Below, piece by piece: positions 27,584 through 37,931 of a stretch of DNA of 40,738 nucleotides (within the stretch, counting starts at the first letter, position 1; each line of letters starts with the position of its first letter). Origin of the DNA: Paracoccus saliphilus (GTDB taxonomy: Bacteria > Pseudomonadota > Alphaproteobacteria > Rhodobacterales > Rhodobacteraceae); the NCBI GenBank assembly GCA_003255745.1, contig QKYL01000198.1:1-40738 (forward strand), written 5' to 3'. The notes beneath the pieces are model-generated. The model searched no databases. It was not told where the DNA came from and saw only the letters and a program-made list of their open reading frames with translations. The translations under genes and the position numbers were made by a program.

Positions 27584-28357
27584 TCAGCCGGCCTTGGCCC
27601 CTGTTGCACGGCGCAGCCAGTCCAGCCCCGACAGGCTATGCCGCGCGGGGTGGTATTCGGCGCTGACCCAGCCGCGATAACCCCAATTGTCCAGCTCTCC
27701 GAAGAAAGCGGGATAGTCCAGTTGGCCCTCGTCCGGCTCGTGGCGACCCGGATGACCCGCGATCTGGATGTGGCGCACCAGCGGGGCCATCTTCCGCCAG
27801 CAGGCCATCATGTCGCCGGTGATGATCTGCGCGTGATAGCAGTCCAGTTGCAGCCCCAGGTTCGGCGCACCGATGCCTTGGATGATATCGACGGCCAGGT
27901 CGTAGTCGGCAAGGAAATACCCCGGCATGTCAGTCCTGTTGATCGGCTCGATCGTCAGGCTGGCATGTGGCGCGCGTTCGGCCGCCCAAGCCAGGTTGCG
28001 GCGGAACGTGTCCAGCGCCTCGGGTCCCTCGGCCGCGCCGGCCATGACGTGGATGTGCCGGACCCGCAGCGCCTGAGCCACGCGCAGGCTGCGTTCGAAA
28101 TCCCGCTGGAACCGCTCCTCCAGACCCGGCAGGGCGGCAAAGCCGCGCGGCCCGCCGGCCCAGTTTGGCGGCGGCGTGTTCAGCAGCACCATCTCAAGTC
28201 CGGCCGCCACGGCGTTGCGATAGATCTCGGCCGCCGCGATGTCATAGGGAAACAGGATCTCGACCCCCTGAAAGCCGGCTTCGGCCGCCGCTGCGAAGCG
28301 CTCGCGCATCGGAAGCTCGGTGAACAGCATTGTCAGGTTTGCGGCGAAACGGGGCAT
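27584..28357 (-). CDS. hyi: Hydroxypyruvate isomerase family protein
   Basis: A 257-residue TIM-barrel (xylose isomerase-like) enzyme. MPRFAANLTMLFTELPMRER is the family start. Metal ligands are expected in LTIEPINR (Glu), LQLDCYHAQI (Asp, His) and VSAEYHP (Glu), all present. It would convert hydroxypyruvate and tartronate semialdehyde in glyoxylate or glycerate metabolism; the OtnI 2-oxotetronate isomerases are close relatives and cannot be excluded. Its start abuts the stop of the DUF1285 gene, so both are one operon. Bases 27434-27583 hold no gene. Confidence 0.85.
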   Translation of the reverse strand: MPRFAANLTMLFTELPMRERFAAAAEAGFQGVEILFPYDIAAAEIYRNAVAAGLEMVLLNTPPPNWAGGPRGFAALPGLEERFQRDFERSLRVAQALRVRHIHVMAGAAEGPEALDTFRRNLAWAAERAPHASLTIEPINRTDMPGYFLADYDLAVDIIQGIGAPNLGLQLDCYHAQIITGDMMACWRKMAPLVRHIQIAGHPGRHEPDEGQLDYPAFFGELDNWGYRGWVSAEYHPARHSLSGLDWLRRATGAKAG

Positions 28358-28903
28358 TCAGGGCTCCAACACGAAAAACTGCCCATCCGACACGATCCCG
28401 ATCTGCCCGTCCGGCCCGATATCGGCCGCATCCGCCAGCCGGTAAAAGGTCTTGCGGTCGATCAGCGCCTCCAGCCCCGCCCGAACATGGACATAGGGCC
28501 GCGGTTCGCCCGCATCGCCCCGAACCGTGATGGGGTGATCGGGACCCGCCGTGACCTGGTCCCCCACATTCGTGGTGAAGGTCACGGTGCCGCCCGCGAT
28601 CTCGGCATCGACGGCCAGGAAAGGCGCGTCCTGCACCCGGATGCCGACCTTTTCGACCGGGGTTACCAGAAAGAAGCTGTCCCCCTCGCGCTTGAGGATG
28701 GTCGAGAAGAGCCGCACCATCGCCGGGCGCCCGATGGGGGTGCCTTCGTGGAACCACGTGCCGTCGGTGCGGATCTCGATGTCCAGTTCGCCGCAATAGG
28801 GCGGGTTCCACAGATGGACCGGCGGCAGGCCGCCCTTTGCCGCCTTGCTGGCCGCTGCAGCCAAGCCCTCGGCACTCACGTTTTTGTCACCGTTTTCCGC
28901 CAT
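28358..28903 (-). CDS. DUF1285-domain protein
   Basis: A 181-residue soluble protein. ATG 28903 (MAENGDKNVSAEGLAAAASK) gives the usual length; the longer frame overlaps the divergent moxR start. The family motifs DGTWFHEGTPIGRPAMVRLF and ILKREGDSFFLVTPVEKVGI are present, followed by APFLAVDAEI. DUF1285 has known structures but no assigned function. It is divergent from the moxR operon with 64 bases between the starts, a likely shared promoter region. Confidence 0.88.
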   Translation of the reverse strand: MAENGDKNVSAEGLAAAASKAAKGGLPPVHLWNPPYCGELDIEIRTDGTWFHEGTPIGRPAMVRLFSTILKREGDSFFLVTPVEKVGIRVQDAPFLAVDAEIAGGTVTFTTNVGDQVTAGPDHPITVRGDAGEPRPYVHVRAGLEALIDRKTFYRLADAADIGPDGQIGIVSDGQFFVLEP

Positions 28904-28967
28904 TGGATCTGGTCGCCTCCACTTCGACTGCCTATGCTTTGATTTAGAGCAGCAGAAGGGCATTGTC

Positions 28968-29971
<1,004 letters not shown>

Positions 29972-29975
<4 letters not shown>

Positions 29976-30847
29976 CCCGATTGCCCACCGATCTGCGGGC
30001 CGGGGCCGAGGCGGCGGGCGGGCATCTGCCCGCGCTGGTGCTGTCAGCCGAGCGTCTGGCCGCGCTGATCGCGCCGGGCGCCCACGGCTTGCGCCGCGCC
30101 GGGCCGGGCGAGGATTTCTGGCAATACCGCCCCGCCGCCAGCGGCGACGAGATGCGCAGCATCGACTGGCGACGCTCGGCCCGGTCGGACCAGGAGTTCG
30201 TGCGCGACCGAGAGGCGCAAAGCGCGCAGGCGGCAGCGATCTGGGTGTCGAACGGGCAGGGGATGAACTATTCCGGCGCCGGGGACCGGCCCACCAAGGC
30301 CGACCGCGCCCGGCTGCTGGGGCTTGCGCTGGCGATGCTGCTGCTGCGGGGCGGGGAAAAGGTCGGCCTGCTGGGCCAGCCTGCGCGTGCCGGACGCATT
30401 CAGGCCGACCGACTGGCCGAAGCACTTGCCCCTGCGGGCACCGCCGAAGAGGACGCCGCGCCGGCTGAAGGACTGCGCCCCAACCAGCGCGTCATCGTTT
30501 TGTCCGATTTCCTGGCTGATCCGGAGTGGGTTCAGGTGCTGCTTGCCCGCGCGGCGGGCCTTGGCGTGACCGGGCTGCTGTTCCAGATCCTGGACCCGGA
30601 CGAGGCGCATTTCCCGTATGAGGGCGCGGTCGAGTTCCGCTCGGTCGGCGGTGGCCTGCGTCATCACAGCCGCGACGCCGGCGGGTTGCGTGCTGCATAT
30701 CTGGCGCGGCTGGACGAACGCCGCGCCTGGCTTCGGACCCGGTGCGACGAAGCCGGCTGGCAGTTCGGCCAGCACCTGACCGACGCCGCGCCCGCAGCCG
30801 CCTTGGGATGGATGTGGTCGGCCCTTGGCCGAGAGGCCGGACGCTGA
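29972..30847 (+). CDS. DUF58-domain protein (MoxR partner)
   Basis: A 291-residue soluble protein overlapping moxR by four bases (ATGA). The hallmark GEDFWQYRPAASGDEMRSID followed by WRRSAR is the DUF58 core. The C-terminal half (QRVIVLSDFLADPEWVQVLL) resembles a von Willebrand A-like fold in which the metal site is degenerate. Members work with MoxR ATPases in envelope stress or metal-cofactor maturation. It overlaps the next gene by one base (TGATG). Confidence 0.88.
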
Positions 30848-33606
30848 TGCTGCTGCTGGGGCCTTTCGGATTTGCCGCGCCTTGGGTGCTGGCGGCACTG
30901 GTGGCCCTGCCTGTCCTGTGGGTGATCCTGCGCGCGATGCCGCCTGCACCCCGGCGGATCGTCTTTCCAGGTGTCGCGCTGCTGGCGGGTCTGGCCGACC
31001 GCACCCCGGTCGCGCGGCGCACGCCGTGGTGGCTGTTGCTGCTGCGCCTTGCCGCTGTCGCGGCCATGATCCTGGCCTTTGCCGGCCCGGTCTGGCGGCC
31101 GGTTTTGCAGGACCCGGCGGACGGGCCGCTGCTGGTGGTGATGGACGGGGGATGGGCGGCGGCCCCTGACTGGGCCGTCCGGCAAAGTCGCGCTGAAAGG
31201 GCGCTGGTCGACGCCGCCGCGGCCGGCCGCCCGGCCGCGCTGATCCTGGCGGATGGGCGCGACGGGGAAACAGGGGCGTTGGCCTTCCAGGCGCCCGGCA
31301 GTCTGGTCGCGGGCCTGCGCGCTGCGCAGCCGGTGGCCTGGGCGTCGACGCTGCCCGACGATCCCGAAGCCGCCCTGGCCGGCGCTCCGTCCGGCCGGCT
31401 GTCGACCCTGTGGCTGACGGACGGGACCGAACACGCCAACCGCAAGGCATGGCTTGCGGCGCTGACCGCGCGCGGGCCTGTCACGGTCGTGCCTCCGTCG
31501 CGCCCGCTGCGGACGCTGGCCCTGGCGCCGGGCGATGCGCCGTCGTTGACCTTGGCGGCAACCGACGATGCGGTTCCAGCAGTTCTGGCGATCGGCCCCG
31601 ACCCGCAGGGGATCGAGCGGGAGCTGGCCCGGCTGGTTCCCGGCGAGGCGACGGACCAGGAAGGCGCTTGGGTCCGCCCCGTCGCAATCGACCTGCCGCC
31701 CGAGTTGCGCAACCGCATTACCCGCTTTCGGATCGAGAACGAGGCCCATGCCGGCGCCGTTGTTCTTGCGGATGACCGGGTGCGCCGGCGCAAGGTGGCG
31801 CTTGTAGGCAACCCCGTGGGCCAGGCCGAAGGGCAGGTGCTGCTGGCCCAGACCCATTACCTGCGGCAGGCGCTGGCCCCTTCCGCCGATCTGGTCGAGG
31901 GCTCGCTTGGCGACGTGCTGGACAGCGCTCCCGATGTCATCATCCTGGCCGACCAGGTGCAGCTGGCCGAAATCGGCGAGCTGGCGGAATGGGTGGATGC
32001 AGGCGGGTTGCTGATCCGCTTTGCCGGGCCGCGCATGGCCGGGTTCGAGCGATTGATGGACGAGCCCTTGCTGCCCGTCATGCCGCGCCAAGGCGGGCGC
32101 GACATTGGCGGTGCGCTCAGTTGGGGCGATCCGCGCGGCCTGGCACCTTTTGCCGGCGACGGCCCCTTTGCGGGTCTGACCGTGCCGGAGGATGTCACCG
32201 TGCGCGCGCAACTGATGGCCCAGCCTGCGCCCGACCTGCAGGCAAGGACCATCGCCGCGCTGTCGGACGGTACGCCGCTGATCACCCGCGACAGGCTGGG
32301 CGAAGGTCAGGTGGTGCTGGTCCATGTGACCGCCAATGCCGAATGGTCGAACCTGCCGCTGTCCGGGCTGTTCGTCCAGATGATGGAGCGGCTGGTCGCC
32401 ACTGCCCGGCTTAGCCCTGCGGACGAGGCCGGGGACGACCGCCAGCAACCCTTCTGGACGCCCGAAACTGTTCTGGACGGTTTTGGCAACGTCGGCACGG
32501 CCGAAGGGCTGGCACCCGTTGCCGCCGAGGATCTGGCGCGGGGAGTTGGTCCTGGCCGACCGGCCGGCATCTATGCCGCGGGCGAGCGGCGCCAGGCATT
32601 GAACGCGGGCGGCCCGATCCTGCGGGCCCAATGGCCCGGTGCCACGGTCGAGGCCGCGCAGGCAACGACGGGCCGTGACCTCAAGGGCCTGTTGCTGGCG
32701 GCTGCGGCGCTGCTGCTGGCGCTGGATGCGCTTGGGTCTGCATGGCTTGCGCGCGGCGGACGGGCGGCTGCGGCGGTACTGTTCCTTGCGCTGGCGCTGA
32801 TGCCGCGTCCGCAGGCAGCTTTGGCGCAGGATCTGGACGCAGAACTGATGCGTGCGGCAACCGAGGTGGCTCTGGCCTATGTTGTCACCGGCCAGCCCGA
32901 GGTCGACCGTGCATCGGAACAGGGCCTTTGGGGTTTGTCGCTGGCCCTGCGCCAGCGCACCTCGGTCGAACCCGGCCGGCCGATCGCCATCGACCTGGAT
33001 CAAGATGACTTGTCGCTGCTGACATTTCTTTACTGGCCCGTGACCGAAGGGCAGGCGCCGCCCTCGCCCCAGGCTTATCTGCGGCTGAACGCCTTTCTGC
33101 GTTCGGGGGGGATGATCCTTTTCGACACGCGCGACGGGGACATCGCCGGGATCGGCGGTCCCGACATGTCCGAGGCGCTGCGCCGGCTTGCGGCGCCGCT
33201 GGACATTCCCCCGTTGGCCCCGGTGCCCGAGGATCACGTCCTGACCCGCAGCTTCTATCTTCTCGGCGACTTTCCCGGCCGCTGGCAGGGCAACCCGGTC
33301 TGGGTCGAAGCCCCGCCCGTAGGCGCCGAGGCCGAGGCAGGCGTTCCCTTCCGGCAACTGAACGACGGGGTCACTCCGGTCGTGATTGGCGGCAACAGCT
33401 GGGCCGAAGCCTGGGCCGTAGACGAAAACGGCTATCCCACCTTTCCCATTGGCCGGGGATGGGAGGGAGAGCAGCAGCGCGAGATCGCCTTCCGCTTTGG
33501 CATCAACCTGATCATGTATGTGCTGACAGGGAACTACAAATCCGATCAGGTTCATGTTCCGGCCCTGCTGGACCGCCTGCGGACCGAGGAGATGCTGGCC
33601 CCATGA
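30847..33606 (+). CDS. Large membrane protein with BatA N-terminus and DUF4159
   Basis: A 919-residue protein. The N-terminal 80 residues (FGFAAPWVLAALVALPVLWV and LLLLRLAAVAAMILAFAGPV) are the BatA-type paired spans. Residues about 90-620 are a soluble part with a degenerate VWA-like and a GATase-like segment (PDVIILADQVQLAEIGELAE). Two spans near 620-665 (LLLAAAALLLALDALGSAWL) lead to the C-terminal DUF4159 domain with FLRSGGMILFDTRDGDIAGI and DHVLTRSFYLLGDFPGR. It is presumably the membrane client of MoxR/DUF58. It overlaps the next gene by four bases. Confidence 0.85.
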   Translation: MLLLGPFGFAAPWVLAALVALPVLWVILRAMPPAPRRIVFPGVALLAGLADRTPVARRTPWWLLLLRLAAVAAMILAFAGPVWRPVLQDPADGPLLVVMDGGWAAAPDWAVRQSRAERALVDAAAAGRPAALILADGRDGETGALAFQAPGSLVAGLRAAQPVAWASTLPDDPEAALAGAPSGRLSTLWLTDGTEHANRKAWLAALTARGPVTVVPPSRPLRTLALAPGDAPSLTLAATDDAVPAVLAIGPDPQGIERELARLVPGEATDQEGAWVRPVAIDLPPELRNRITRFRIENEAHAGAVVLADDRVRRRKVALVGNPVGQAEGQVLLAQTHYLRQALAPSADLVEGSLGDVLDSAPDVIILADQVQLAEIGELAEWVDAGGLLIRFAGPRMAGFERLMDEPLLPVMPRQGGRDIGGALSWGDPRGLAPFAGDGPFAGLTVPEDVTVRAQLMAQPAPDLQARTIAALSDGTPLITRDRLGEGQVVLVHVTANAEWSNLPLSGLFVQMMERLVATARLSPADEAGDDRQQPFWTPETVLDGFGNVGTAEGLAPVAAEDLARGVGPGRPAGIYAAGERRQALNAGGPILRAQWPGATVEAAQATTGRDLKGLLLAAAALLLALDALGSAWLARGGRAAAAVLFLALALMPRPQAALAQDLDAELMRAATEVALAYVVTGQPEVDRASEQGLWGLSLALRQRTSVEPGRPIAIDLDQDDLSLLTFLYWPVTEGQAPPSPQAYLRLNAFLRSGGMILFDTRDGDIAGIGGPDMSEALRRLAAPLDIPPLAPVPEDHVLTRSFYLLGDFPGRWQGNPVWVEAPPVGAEAEAGVPFRQLNDGVTPVVIGGNSWAEAWAVDENGYPTFPIGRGWEGEQQREIAFRFGINLIMYVLTGNYKSDQVHVPALLDRLRTEEMLAP

Positions 33607-35693
33607 CGGCAATCCGTTTCGATCCCGCGCTGCCCTGGTGGGCCATTGGTGCCCTGGCGGTGCTGGCTTTGCTGGTGGCGGCCTTTGCGCTGTGGCGTGG
33701 CTTGCGGGGCTGGGCCTGGCGCGGACTTGCCGGGCTTGCGGCCGCCTTGGCCCTGGCCGGTCCCGCGCTGGAGATCGGCACCCGCGCCGGGTTGTCCGAC
33801 ATCGTGATCCTGCTGGACGACCGTTCGGCCAGTCAGGAACTGCCTGAACGCGCCGCACAATCAGACGCGGCGGTCGAGCGGCTGTCAGCCCAGCTGACGG
33901 CACTGCCGAACACCGAGCTGCGACGCGTGACGGTCGGCGACGATCCCGATGGCACGCTGCTTGCCACCGCGATCAGCCGTGCCGCCGCCGCCGAGCCCGA
34001 GGCGCGGCTGGCGGGTATCATCGCCGTCACCGACGGCCGGATTCACGATCCGGCCATGCTGCCAGCCGATCTGCCCGCGCCCGTCCATGTTCTGCTGACT
34101 GGCAGGTCGCAGGACTGGGACCGCCGCCTGGTCATCGAAGAAGCCCCCGCCTTTGGCCTGATCGACCAGGAGGTGACGATCCGCCTAAGGGTCGAGGATC
34201 AGGGCGCGCTGCCTGACGGCTTGTCCCAGGGCAGTGTCAACCTGCGCCTGTCAGTTGATGGTGAGGAGGCGCAGAGCGTCGCGGTGCCCTTGAACACCAG
34301 CCTGGACCTGCCGGTCATTCCCAGCCATGCCGGGCAGAACGTGGTCCAGATCGCCGTCGACCCGGTGCTGGGCGAGCTGACCGACCGCAACAACGCCGCC
34401 GCCATCAGCATCAACGGGGTCCGCGACAGGCTGCGCGTGCTGCTGGTGTCGGGCGAGCCGCATGCCGGCGAACGCACCTGGCGCAACCTGTTGAAATCGG
34501 ATGCGGCGGTGGACCTGATCCACTTCACCATCCTGCGCCCGCCCGACAAGTCCGACGGCGTGCCCGTCAGCGAGCTGTCGCTGATCGCGTTTCCCACGCG
34601 TGAGCTGTTCCTGGAACGGATCGACGATTTCGACCTGATCATCTTTGACCGCTACAGCGTGCAGGGCATCCTGCCGGCCGAGTATTACATGAACATCGTC
34701 CGCTATGTCCGCGAAGGCGGCGCGGTTCTTGTTTCGGCGGGTCCCGAGATGGCTTCGGTCGAGAGCCTGAACCTGTCGCCCTTGGGCGAGATCCTGCCCG
34801 CGCGCCCGACCGGCCGGGTGGTTACACAACCCTTCCTGCCGCGCCTGACCGAAGATGGTCAGCGCCATCCCGTGACGGCCGCACTGCCCGGCGGTGGCGG
34901 TCAGGACGGTGTGCCAGAGTGGGGCCGCTGGCTGCGCATGACCGAGGTGATGCCCGATCCGCAGGCGCAGGTGGCCCTGACCGGCGCCGACGACCTGCCG
35001 TTGCTGATCCTCGATCGGGTGGACGACGGGCGCGTGGCGCTGCTGACGTCGGACCAGGTCTGGCTATGGGGGCGCGGCTTCGAGGGGGGCGGGCCGCAAC
35101 TGGAGTTGCTGCGGCGCATCGCACACTGGTCGATGAAGGAACCCGAACTGGAGGAGGAGACGCTGATTTCGGACATCAGCGACGGGCTGTCGGTGCGCTT
35201 TACCCGCCGCACCATGGGCGACGGCGCGGGCCCCTTGGTCATCACGCGCCCTGACGGCAGCACCGAGGAGGTTCCCCTCATCCCAGACGGTCCGGGCCGC
35301 TTCATTGCGGACTGGACGGCGCCAGAGCCGGGCCTCTACCGGCTGCAGGATGGCAATCTGCGCCGTGTTCTGGCCCTCGGTCCCTCGGCCCCCCGCGAAT
35401 TCGAGCAGACGGTCGCGGATGCAGCCCTGCTGGCACCCTTGGTCGAGGCGACGGGCGGTGGCATCCACCGCCTGTCCGACGGCGTGCCGGACCTGCGCCA
35501 GACCCGCGCGGGACGCGCCGCCAGCGGAACCGGCCTGGGCGGCGGCTGGATCGGCATCACCCCGCGCGAGGCGGCGACGGTTACGGGCCTCGAACGCCGG
35601 CCGGTCCTGCCGGGCTGGGCCTGGCTTGCTCTGGTGGCCGGCCTTATCCTAACGGGCTGGCTGGCCGAAGGCCGCCGCGGGCGGGCGGTCTGA
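33603..35693 (+). CDS. Membrane protein with VWA-like and GATase1-like domains
   Basis: A 696-residue protein. Two N-terminal spans (ALPWWAIGALAVLALLVAAF, LAGLAAALALAGPA) are followed by a VWA-like region that begins DIVILLDDRSASQ. Ig-like stretches (about 170-270) lead to a class I glutamine amidotransferase-like fold (RVLLVSGEPHAGERTWRNLL, FDLIIFDRYSVQGI, YVREGGAVLVSAG) that lacks the catalytic Cys, so it is probably structural. A last span (PGWAWLALVAGLILTGWLAE) ends it. It closes the MoxR operon. Function unknown; envelope integrity is a reasonable guess. Confidence 0.83.
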   Translation: MTAIRFDPALPWWAIGALAVLALLVAAFALWRGLRGWAWRGLAGLAAALALAGPALEIGTRAGLSDIVILLDDRSASQELPERAAQSDAAVERLSAQLTALPNTELRRVTVGDDPDGTLLATAISRAAAAEPEARLAGIIAVTDGRIHDPAMLPADLPAPVHVLLTGRSQDWDRRLVIEEAPAFGLIDQEVTIRLRVEDQGALPDGLSQGSVNLRLSVDGEEAQSVAVPLNTSLDLPVIPSHAGQNVVQIAVDPVLGELTDRNNAAAISINGVRDRLRVLLVSGEPHAGERTWRNLLKSDAAVDLIHFTILRPPDKSDGVPVSELSLIAFPTRELFLERIDDFDLIIFDRYSVQGILPAEYYMNIVRYVREGGAVLVSAGPEMASVESLNLSPLGEILPARPTGRVVTQPFLPRLTEDGQRHPVTAALPGGGGQDGVPEWGRWLRMTEVMPDPQAQVALTGADDLPLLILDRVDDGRVALLTSDQVWLWGRGFEGGGPQLELLRRIAHWSMKEPELEEETLISDISDGLSVRFTRRTMGDGAGPLVITRPDGSTEEVPLIPDGPGRFIADWTAPEPGLYRLQDGNLRRVLALGPSAPREFEQTVADAALLAPLVEATGGGIHRLSDGVPDLRQTRAGRAASGTGLGGGWIGITPREAATVTGLERRPVLPGWAWLALVAGLILTGWLAEGRRGRAV

Positions 35694-35742
35694 CGCCGAT
35701 GGCCCGCCGGTCCGTCCGCCCGACGCGCTTGCCAAGCCAATC

Positions 35743-35759
35743 TCCGGTTGGTAACCGGA
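35743..35759. promoter_or_regulatory. Perfect seven-pair hairpin ahead of fabZ
   Basis: TCCGGTT-GGT-AACCGGA lies 25 bases before the fabZ start and 49 after the preceding stop. There is no T-run, so it is not a clear terminator. It could be an operator-like palindrome or a mild attenuator. Confidence 0.3.
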
Positions 35760-35783
35760 TCGAAACTGCCCGAAGGAATGGAA

Positions 35784-36263
35784 ATGGCTGACGATACGCG
35801 CAATCCCGCCCCCTATACCGAGGCCGACCTGGCGCTGATCAAGCGGATCATCCCGCACCGCTACCCGTTCCTGTTCATCGACAAGGTGCGCGACATCGTT
35901 CCCTTCGAGGGCGCGGTGGGCATCAAGAACGTGACCAGCAACGAGCCGCATTTCCAGGGCCACTTTCCCGATCACCCGATCATGCCGGGCGTCACCATCG
36001 TCGAGGCGATGGCCCAGACCGCCGCTATCGTCGTGGGCATCAGCATGAACGTGGTCGACAAGGAAATGCAGACCTATTTCATGGGCATCGACGGCTGCAA
36101 GTTCCGCCGTATGGTTGTTCCCGGCGATGTGCTGGAGCTGCATTGCCGGGCCATCCGCGGCGGCGGAAAGATCTGGAAATTCGAAGGACGGGCGATGGTC
36201 GACGGCCAGCTTTGCGCCTCGGCCGAATTCACTGCCATGATGGCGCCCAAGACTGATGGCTGA
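35784..36263 (+). CDS. fabZ: 3-hydroxyacyl-ACP dehydratase FabZ
   Basis: A 159-residue hot-dog enzyme that dehydrates 3-hydroxyacyl-ACP in fatty acid elongation. ATG 35784 ([20 protein letters not shown]) is six bases after GAAGGA; ATG 35778 would sit too close to that site. [14 protein letters not shown] and [20 protein letters not shown] contain the catalytic His and Glu. It shares hydroxyacyl-ACP with LpxA, whose gene overlaps it by eight bases. Here lpxD and bamA, which usually precede fabZ, are absent and the MoxR operon takes their place. Confidence 0.95.
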   Translation: MADDTRNPAPYTEADLALIKRIIPHRYPFLFIDKVRDIVPFEGAVGIKNVTSNEPHFQGHFPDHPIMPGVTIVEAMAQTAAIVVGISMNVVDKEMQTYFMGIDGCKFRRMVVPGDVLELHCRAIRGGGKIWKFEGRAMVDGQLCASAEFTAMMAPKTDG

Positions 36264-37044
36264 AGCGCGCATCCACCCTTCGGCCGTGATCGAGGAGGGC
36301 GCCCGGATCGCGCCGGGGGTCGAGATCGGGCCGTTCTGCGTCGTCGGATCCCAGGTCCGGCTGGCCGAGGGCGTGGTGCTGAAATCGCATGTCGTGATCG
36401 CGGGCGACACGTCCATCGGACCTGAAACCACTGTCTTCCCCTTCGCCTCGATCGGCGAGGTGCCGCAGGACCTGAAATTCCGCGGTGAACACGTGCGCCT
36501 GGAGATCGGCGCCCGCAACCGCATCCGCGAATACGTGACCATGAACCCCGGCACCGAGGGCGGCGGTGGCGTCACGGTCGTGGGCGACGACGGGCTGTTC
36601 ATGGCCGGGGCGCATGTGGCCCATGACTGCCGCATCGGCGACCGCGTGATCCTGGTGAACAATGCCTCGGTCGCCGGGCATTGCGTGCTGGAGGATGACG
36701 TGATCGTGGGCGGCCTGTCGGGCGTGCACCAATGGGTTCGTATCGGTCGTGGCGCCATGATTGGCGCCGTTACCATGGTGACGGCCGACGTGATCCCCTA
36801 TGGCCTGGTGCAGGGGCCGCGCGGGCATCTGGACGGGTTGAACCTGGTCGGCCTTAAGCGCCGGGGCGCCACCCGGGCCGAGATTTTGGCGCTGCGCGAC
36901 CTTCTGGGCGCTTTGGGCCAAGGGTCGTTCCGCGACACGGCGCGCAATCGCGCCGGCGGCGACGTGACGGGGATGGAGCGCGACGTGCTCGACTTTATCC
37001 TGGGGCCTTCGGACCGAAGCTTCCTTGCGCCGCGCCCTGCATGA
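36256..37044 (+). CDS. lpxA: UDP-N-acetylglucosamine acyltransferase LpxA
   Basis: A 262-residue acyltransferase, first step of lipid A synthesis. The N-terminus [20 protein letters not shown] shows the hexapeptide repeats of a left-handed beta helix. [20 protein letters not shown] carries the catalytic His, and [20 protein letters not shown] follows. The C-terminal helical part ([16 protein letters not shown]) completes the trimer-forming unit. It overlaps fabZ and, by four bases, lpxI. Confidence 0.96.
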   Translation: MAEARIHPSAVIEEGARIAPGVEIGPFCVVGSQVRLAEGVVLKSHVVIAGDTSIGPETTVFPFASIGEVPQDLKFRGEHVRLEIGARNRIREYVTMNPGTEGGGGVTVVGDDGLFMAGAHVAHDCRIGDRVILVNNASVAGHCVLEDDVIVGGLSGVHQWVRIGRGAMIGAVTMVTADVIPYGLVQGPRGHLDGLNLVGLKRRGATRAEILALRDLLGALGQGSFRDTARNRAGGDVTGMERDVLDFILGPSDRSFLAPRPA

Positions 37045-37850
37045 GCAGGGTTGCGATCATCGCAGGCCAGGGACGTCTGCCCGCTGTCGTTGCGCAGGGA
37101 TTGGAAGATCCTGCCATCTTCGCGCTGGAAGGTTTCAGACCTGAAGGGTTGGACGCGGCCCCTTTTCGGCTGGAACGGCTGGTGCCTTTCCTAGACGACC
37201 TGATCCGGCAGGACATACGGAAGGTAGTCTTTGCCGGCGCCATCCGCCGGCCGCGCCTTGACCCCGAAATTTTTGATCCGCGCACGGCCCAACTGGTGCC
37301 GCGCATCTTGGCAGCGATGCAGTCGGGGGATGACGCAGCCCTTAGAGCGGTGCTCGACATCTTCGAGGAAAACGACCTAACTATATGCTCTATATCTGAA
37401 ATACGGCCTGATTTGATGCCCTCCGAAGGTATCTTGGCAGGCGAGGTTTCCGATGCCGATCGCCGCGACGCAGCCCGCGGCGCAGCGATCCTGGCGCAGA
37501 CGGGAACATTGGACCTGGGACAGGGCACCGTCGTGGCGCAGGGCCTTTGTCTTGCGCTGGAAACCCTTCCGGGTACGGCCGCGATGCTTGATTTCGCAGC
37601 CCGGTACAGAGATCTTCGGGCAGACCCGCGCGGTGCCAAAGGCGTCTTTTACAAAGCGCCGAAGCCTGGGCAGGACCTGCGGATCGACCTGCCGACGCTT
37701 GGTCCCGACAGCGTGGATCAGGCAGCGGCCGCGGGATTGGCGGGCATCGCCTGGCAGGCGGGCGGTGTCATCCTGATCGATCAGGCCGAGATGATCCGCA
37801 GGGCGGAGGCGGCGTGCATCTTTCTTTGGGCGGCAGGGCGGCTGGACTGA
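37041..37850 (+). CDS. lpxI: UDP-2,3-diacylglucosamine pyrophosphatase LpxI
   Basis: A 269-residue enzyme (former DUF1009) that cleaves UDP-2,3-diacylglucosamine to lipid X, replacing LpxH in alphaproteobacteria. [20 protein letters not shown] is the family start; VVFAGAIRRPRLD and FYKAPKPGQDLRIDLPTLGP belong to the catalytic C-terminal domain. Codon use around 37370-37400 (CTA ACT ATA TGC TCT ATA TCT GAA ATA) is strikingly AT-rich compared with its neighbours. It overlaps lpxA by four bases. Confidence 0.93.
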   Translation: MSRVAIIAGQGRLPAVVAQGLEDPAIFALEGFRPEGLDAAPFRLERLVPFLDDLIRQDIRKVVFAGAIRRPRLDPEIFDPRTAQLVPRILAAMQSGDDAALRAVLDIFEENDLTICSISEIRPDLMPSEGILAGEVSDADRRDAARGAAILAQTGTLDLGQGTVVAQGLCLALETLPGTAAMLDFAARYRDLRADPRGAKGVFYKAPKPGQDLRIDLPTLGPDSVDQAAAAGLAGIAWQAGGVILIDQAEMIRRAEAACIFLWAAGRLD

Positions 37851-37931
37851 CGGCAGGGCGCGGCCGGAAAGGGCTGGCCACAGCACTCTGACCAACATAC
37901 CCATGACCCGACAGCAGCAAGGCGGAGCGGC

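Noticed and set aside
30664..33903. A 1079-codon minus-strand frame opposite the BatA/DUF4159 gene
   Set aside because: Low-complexity Arg/Pro/Gln-rich translation, typical of an antisense shadow in GC-rich DNA.
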